The translations under genes were made by a program, and so were the position numbers. From UKL13-2 sp043773745 (GTDB taxonomy: Bacteria; Pseudomonadota; Gammaproteobacteria; Burkholderiales; Usitatibacteraceae): a DNA stretch of 64,000 nucleotides. Each line of letters starts with the position of its first letter. Positions within the stretch are counted from its first letter, which is position 1. Shown in pieces: positions 62,519-64,000 of this stretch. Below the pieces are notes generated by a model. That model made no database searches. It saw only the letters and a program-made list of their open reading frames with translations, and had not been told where the DNA came from. The stretch is from assembly GCA_043773745.1 (NCBI GenBank), contig JAYVEV010000079.1, positions 17,480 through 81,479 of the forward strand, written 5' to 3'.

Positions 62519-63043
62519 ATGAAAATCGCAATTTTCATCACTGGTGGAACCTTCGACAAGACTTATAACGAGCTTAATGGCGAGCTTTTTTTTGAAAAAA
62601 CCCATGTCAAAGAAATGCTTACTCTGGGACGCTCGCTGTTACCGATAAAAGCAAAAACATTAATGCTGAAAGACAGCCTATTGATGACCGATGCAGACCG
62701 CGGCGTCATTGCAAAAGCCTGCAAAACCGCCAAGGAAAAGCATATCGTCATTACTCACGGTACGGATACCATGGAAGAAACAGCGCGCTATTTGGCTGGG
62801 TCGTTTGCCGCCGAAAAATTTAATAAAACGATCGTTCTGACGGGCGCGATGGTGCCTTACAAATTTGGCTCATCCGATGGATTGTTTAATCTAGGCAGCG
62901 CCATGGCTTATGCACAGTTACTGCCGCCGGGCGTCTATGTGGCCATGAATGGACGTTGGTTTGCCTGGGATAATGTGCGCAAGAACAAAAAAGCAGGATA
63001 TTTTGAAGAGTACAAAGCGAGCAAGCGCCAAGCAACCCGCTAA
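62519..63043 (+). CDS. Single-domain asparaginase-like protein
   Basis: A 174-residue cytoplasmic protein equal to the N-terminal domain of L-asparaginases. Both active-site threonine motifs are present: FITGGTFDKTYNE (Thr11) and THGTDTMEETARYL (Thr82-Asp83), followed by Lys103 in NKTIVLTGAMVP. The C-terminal domain of about 150 residues found in full-length enzymes (usual length near 330) is absent, and the frame ends with a basic tail. This short form is known in proteobacteria; whether it is an active amidase is not settled. AAGGAAG lies just upstream of ATG 62519. Its stop overlaps the converging J-like gene by four bases. Confidence 0.88.
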   Translation: MKIAIFITGGTFDKTYNELNGELFFEKTHVKEMLTLGRSLLPIKAKTLMLKDSLLMTDADRGVIAKACKTAKEKHIVITHGTDTMEETARYLAGSFAAEKFNKTIVLTGAMVPYKFGSSDGLFNLGSAMAYAQLLPPGVYVAMNGRWFAWDNVRKNKKAGYFEEYKASKRQATR

Positions 63044-63714
63044 TGTTGACCTGCCTCTCTTAAAAAACGTTTTTGGCGCTCTAATTCAGCCTGTGCTTTG
63101 CGCCGATCAAGCTCGTCTTGCATCTGGCGCGTGCGTTCAGCAGCTTCGGCAACTAATTTATCGCGGGCAATTTGCTCCAGCGTTGGCGCGGCAACAAAGC
63201 GCCTAGTGCGCATTTCTTCATCATGCGCCAAACGTTGGTTTTCAATGCGCTCTTGTTCGGCTTTCACACGATCAAGTCGGTCGCGCTCGACAGCAGCCAG
63301 ACGCTCATCTTCAATCCGCTTGCGTTGCGCTTCCTGACGCTGGTTTTCTGCCGCTTGTGCTGCTTGCTCCTGCTGCGCCCGCGCTTTGGCCTGTGAATCA
63401 AAATAGTAATAAGTGCCAACACCAATGAGTGGTATGCCCGCAATCAAAGCGATTCGTAGCACCAAGGACAAAGTAGACGGCTTATTTGCCGCTTCGCGAG
63501 CCTGCGAAAGTTCAGCATCATAGGCTGTACGCAAAGCGGCATCAGTCAAGATACGATGGGCTTCGTTAATTTCAGTAATGGAAGCGGCGCGTTTTTTTGC
63601 TTTCAGCGATGCGTCTTGCTCGACAGCCAGCAGCCGTTTTTGATAAGCACGAATAATCCATGTGGGGCTGGCGTTTTCGGGAACTTCTAGAATGTCGTAA
63701 AAGTCACGTTTCAT
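63040..63714 (-). CDS. J-like domain membrane protein lacking HPD
   Basis: A 224-residue protein. Residues 1-70 look like a DnaJ domain (MKRDFYDILEVPENASPTWIIRAYQKRLL ... ASITEINEAHRILTDAALRTAYDAEL), but the HPD tripeptide that stimulates Hsp70 is absent: helix II runs into AVEQDASLKAKKRA. One membrane helix (ALIAGIPLIGVGTYYYF, about 90-107) follows, then 115 residues of Arg/Glu/Gln-rich coiled coil. It cannot act as a classical co-chaperone; a structural or membrane-tethering role is possible. Confidence 0.82.
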   Translation of the reverse strand: MKRDFYDILEVPENASPTWIIRAYQKRLLAVEQDASLKAKKRAASITEINEAHRILTDAALRTAYDAELSQAREAANKPSTLSLVLRIALIAGIPLIGVGTYYYFDSQAKARAQQEQAAQAAENQRQEAQRKRIEDERLAAVERDRLDRVKAEQERIENQRLAHDEEMRTRRFVAAPTLEQIARDKLVAEAAERTRQMQDELDRRKAQAELERQKRFLREAGQH

Positions 63715-63826
63715 GGCGGCGAATTGTAGTGGGAATTTTATTTTGCCATTATGGGTTCAAATGCATTAGTTCTACAAAGTTAGTTGAATTTTTATCTACT
63801 TTAGATTGAATGGCCGTCGTGGCTGA

Positions 63827-63846
63827 AATCAGCGTAAACGCTGATT
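63827..63846. repeat. Perfect 8-4-8 hairpin near the right edge
   Basis: AATCAGCG-TAAA-CGCTGATT can form a stable stem-loop. It lies 67 bases beyond the stop of the minus-strand partial gene at 63913. No T-run follows on either strand, so it is not a standard terminator. The rest of 63715-63912 holds nothing recognised. Confidence 0.5.
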
Positions 63847-63912
63847 ATTCGCTCTATGGTGTTCCACTGCAACGCCGTAGCGAAATTGATGCTAAGTGCT
63901 GGTAACCAGTAG

Positions 63913-64000
63913 CTAGCCGGCGTTATTGCGTCGTGTGGTCAGGTCGTATAAATCGGATCGCAGCGGATTGTCTGCAAACAGCTGTTTCCAAAGTCTCGGC
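63913..64000 (-). CDS. C-terminal end of an unidentified gene, 5' truncated by window edge
   Basis: On the minus strand one frame stays open from the edge to a TAG at 63913-63915 and encodes about 28 residues (beginning PRLWKQLFADNPLRSDLYDL, ending NNAG). The composition looks protein-like, unlike the other two frames. I cannot name the family from so short a tail. Confidence 0.4.
   Translation of the reverse strand, partial: PRLWKQLFADNPLRSDLYDLTTRRNNAG

Overview
The window reads as an ordinary, gene-dense chromosomal segment of a Gram-negative, very probably betaproteobacterial, organism. The call rests on gene content: the ppx-sixA pair, a DsbB of proteobacterial type, the giant 180-kDa-class NAD-glutamate dehydrogenase, an HME-RND/TolC efflux system, OprB- and MipA-type outer-membrane proteins, a DUF47-pit pair and TrhO. 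Genus cannot be fixed from the sequence alone. No rRNA, tRNA, CRISPR array, phage or integrative element was found. The only mobile DNA seen is one internally deleted insertion-sequence remnant at about 25.44-26.01 kb.

Layout. 0-6.8 kb: the end of exopolyphosphatase (ppx), convergent with sixA and an Fsr-like MFS exporter; then selO, rhlE and a small membrane protein. 6.9-12 kb: a tightly overlapping minus-strand operon of an S10 carboxypeptidase, an L,D-transpeptidase-like lipoprotein, a sodium:solute symporter and an N-acetylmuramoyl-L-alanine amidase. 12-13.9 kb: two RNA-modification genes (RluA-type pseudouridine synthase, trhO). 14-21.9 kb: two translationally coupled exported amidohydrolases (three amidohydrolase domains, two without the HxH metal site), a Gfo/Idh/MocA oxidoreductase and an OPT oligopeptide transporter. 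22-26 kb: deoD, a DUF6445 2OG-oxygenase-like protein, a 7TM-DISM diguanylate cyclase and the IS remnant. 26.2-33.8 kb: plus-strand NAD-GDH, dsbB, a DUF3429 protein, a hotdog thioesterase and an MFS transporter.

33.8-41.3 kb: a DUF1178 protein; malonyl-CoA synthetase (matB) beside a fused carboxyltransferase resembling malonate decarboxylase beta+gamma subunits; peptidyl-dipeptidase Dcp; and the DUF47-pit phosphate transport pair. 41.4-46.8 kb: a penicillin-acylase-family amidohydrolase coupled to a DUF2147 protein, divergent from an ACP / beta-ketoacyl-ACP synthase / MipA-OmpV cluster. The intergenic region between them carries an inverted repeat and two direct repeats. 46.8-49.8 kb: an orphan DUF4118-PAS sensor, an alpha/beta hydrolase and a DUF1460 amidase-like exported protein.

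49.9-60.7 kb: one long minus-strand array, all spacings short or overlapping: a NarL-type histidine kinase and response regulator, the three parts of a heavy-metal RND exporter (outer-membrane factor, adaptor, pump), an ArnT-like glycosyltransferase and an OprB-like porin. 60.8-64 kb: an ABC substrate-binding/permease fusion with no ATPase nearby, a single-domain asparaginase-like protein, a J-like domain membrane protein lacking HPD, and the last codons of a gene entering from the right edge.

No defence island or wholly novel system is visible. The most interesting leads are the RND + two-component + glycosyltransferase + porin array, the small ACP/KAS/MipA cluster with its repeat-bearing control region, the cell-wall peptide operon, and the matB + fused carboxyltransferase pair. 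All functional calls come from reading protein motifs by eye; no database search was run.
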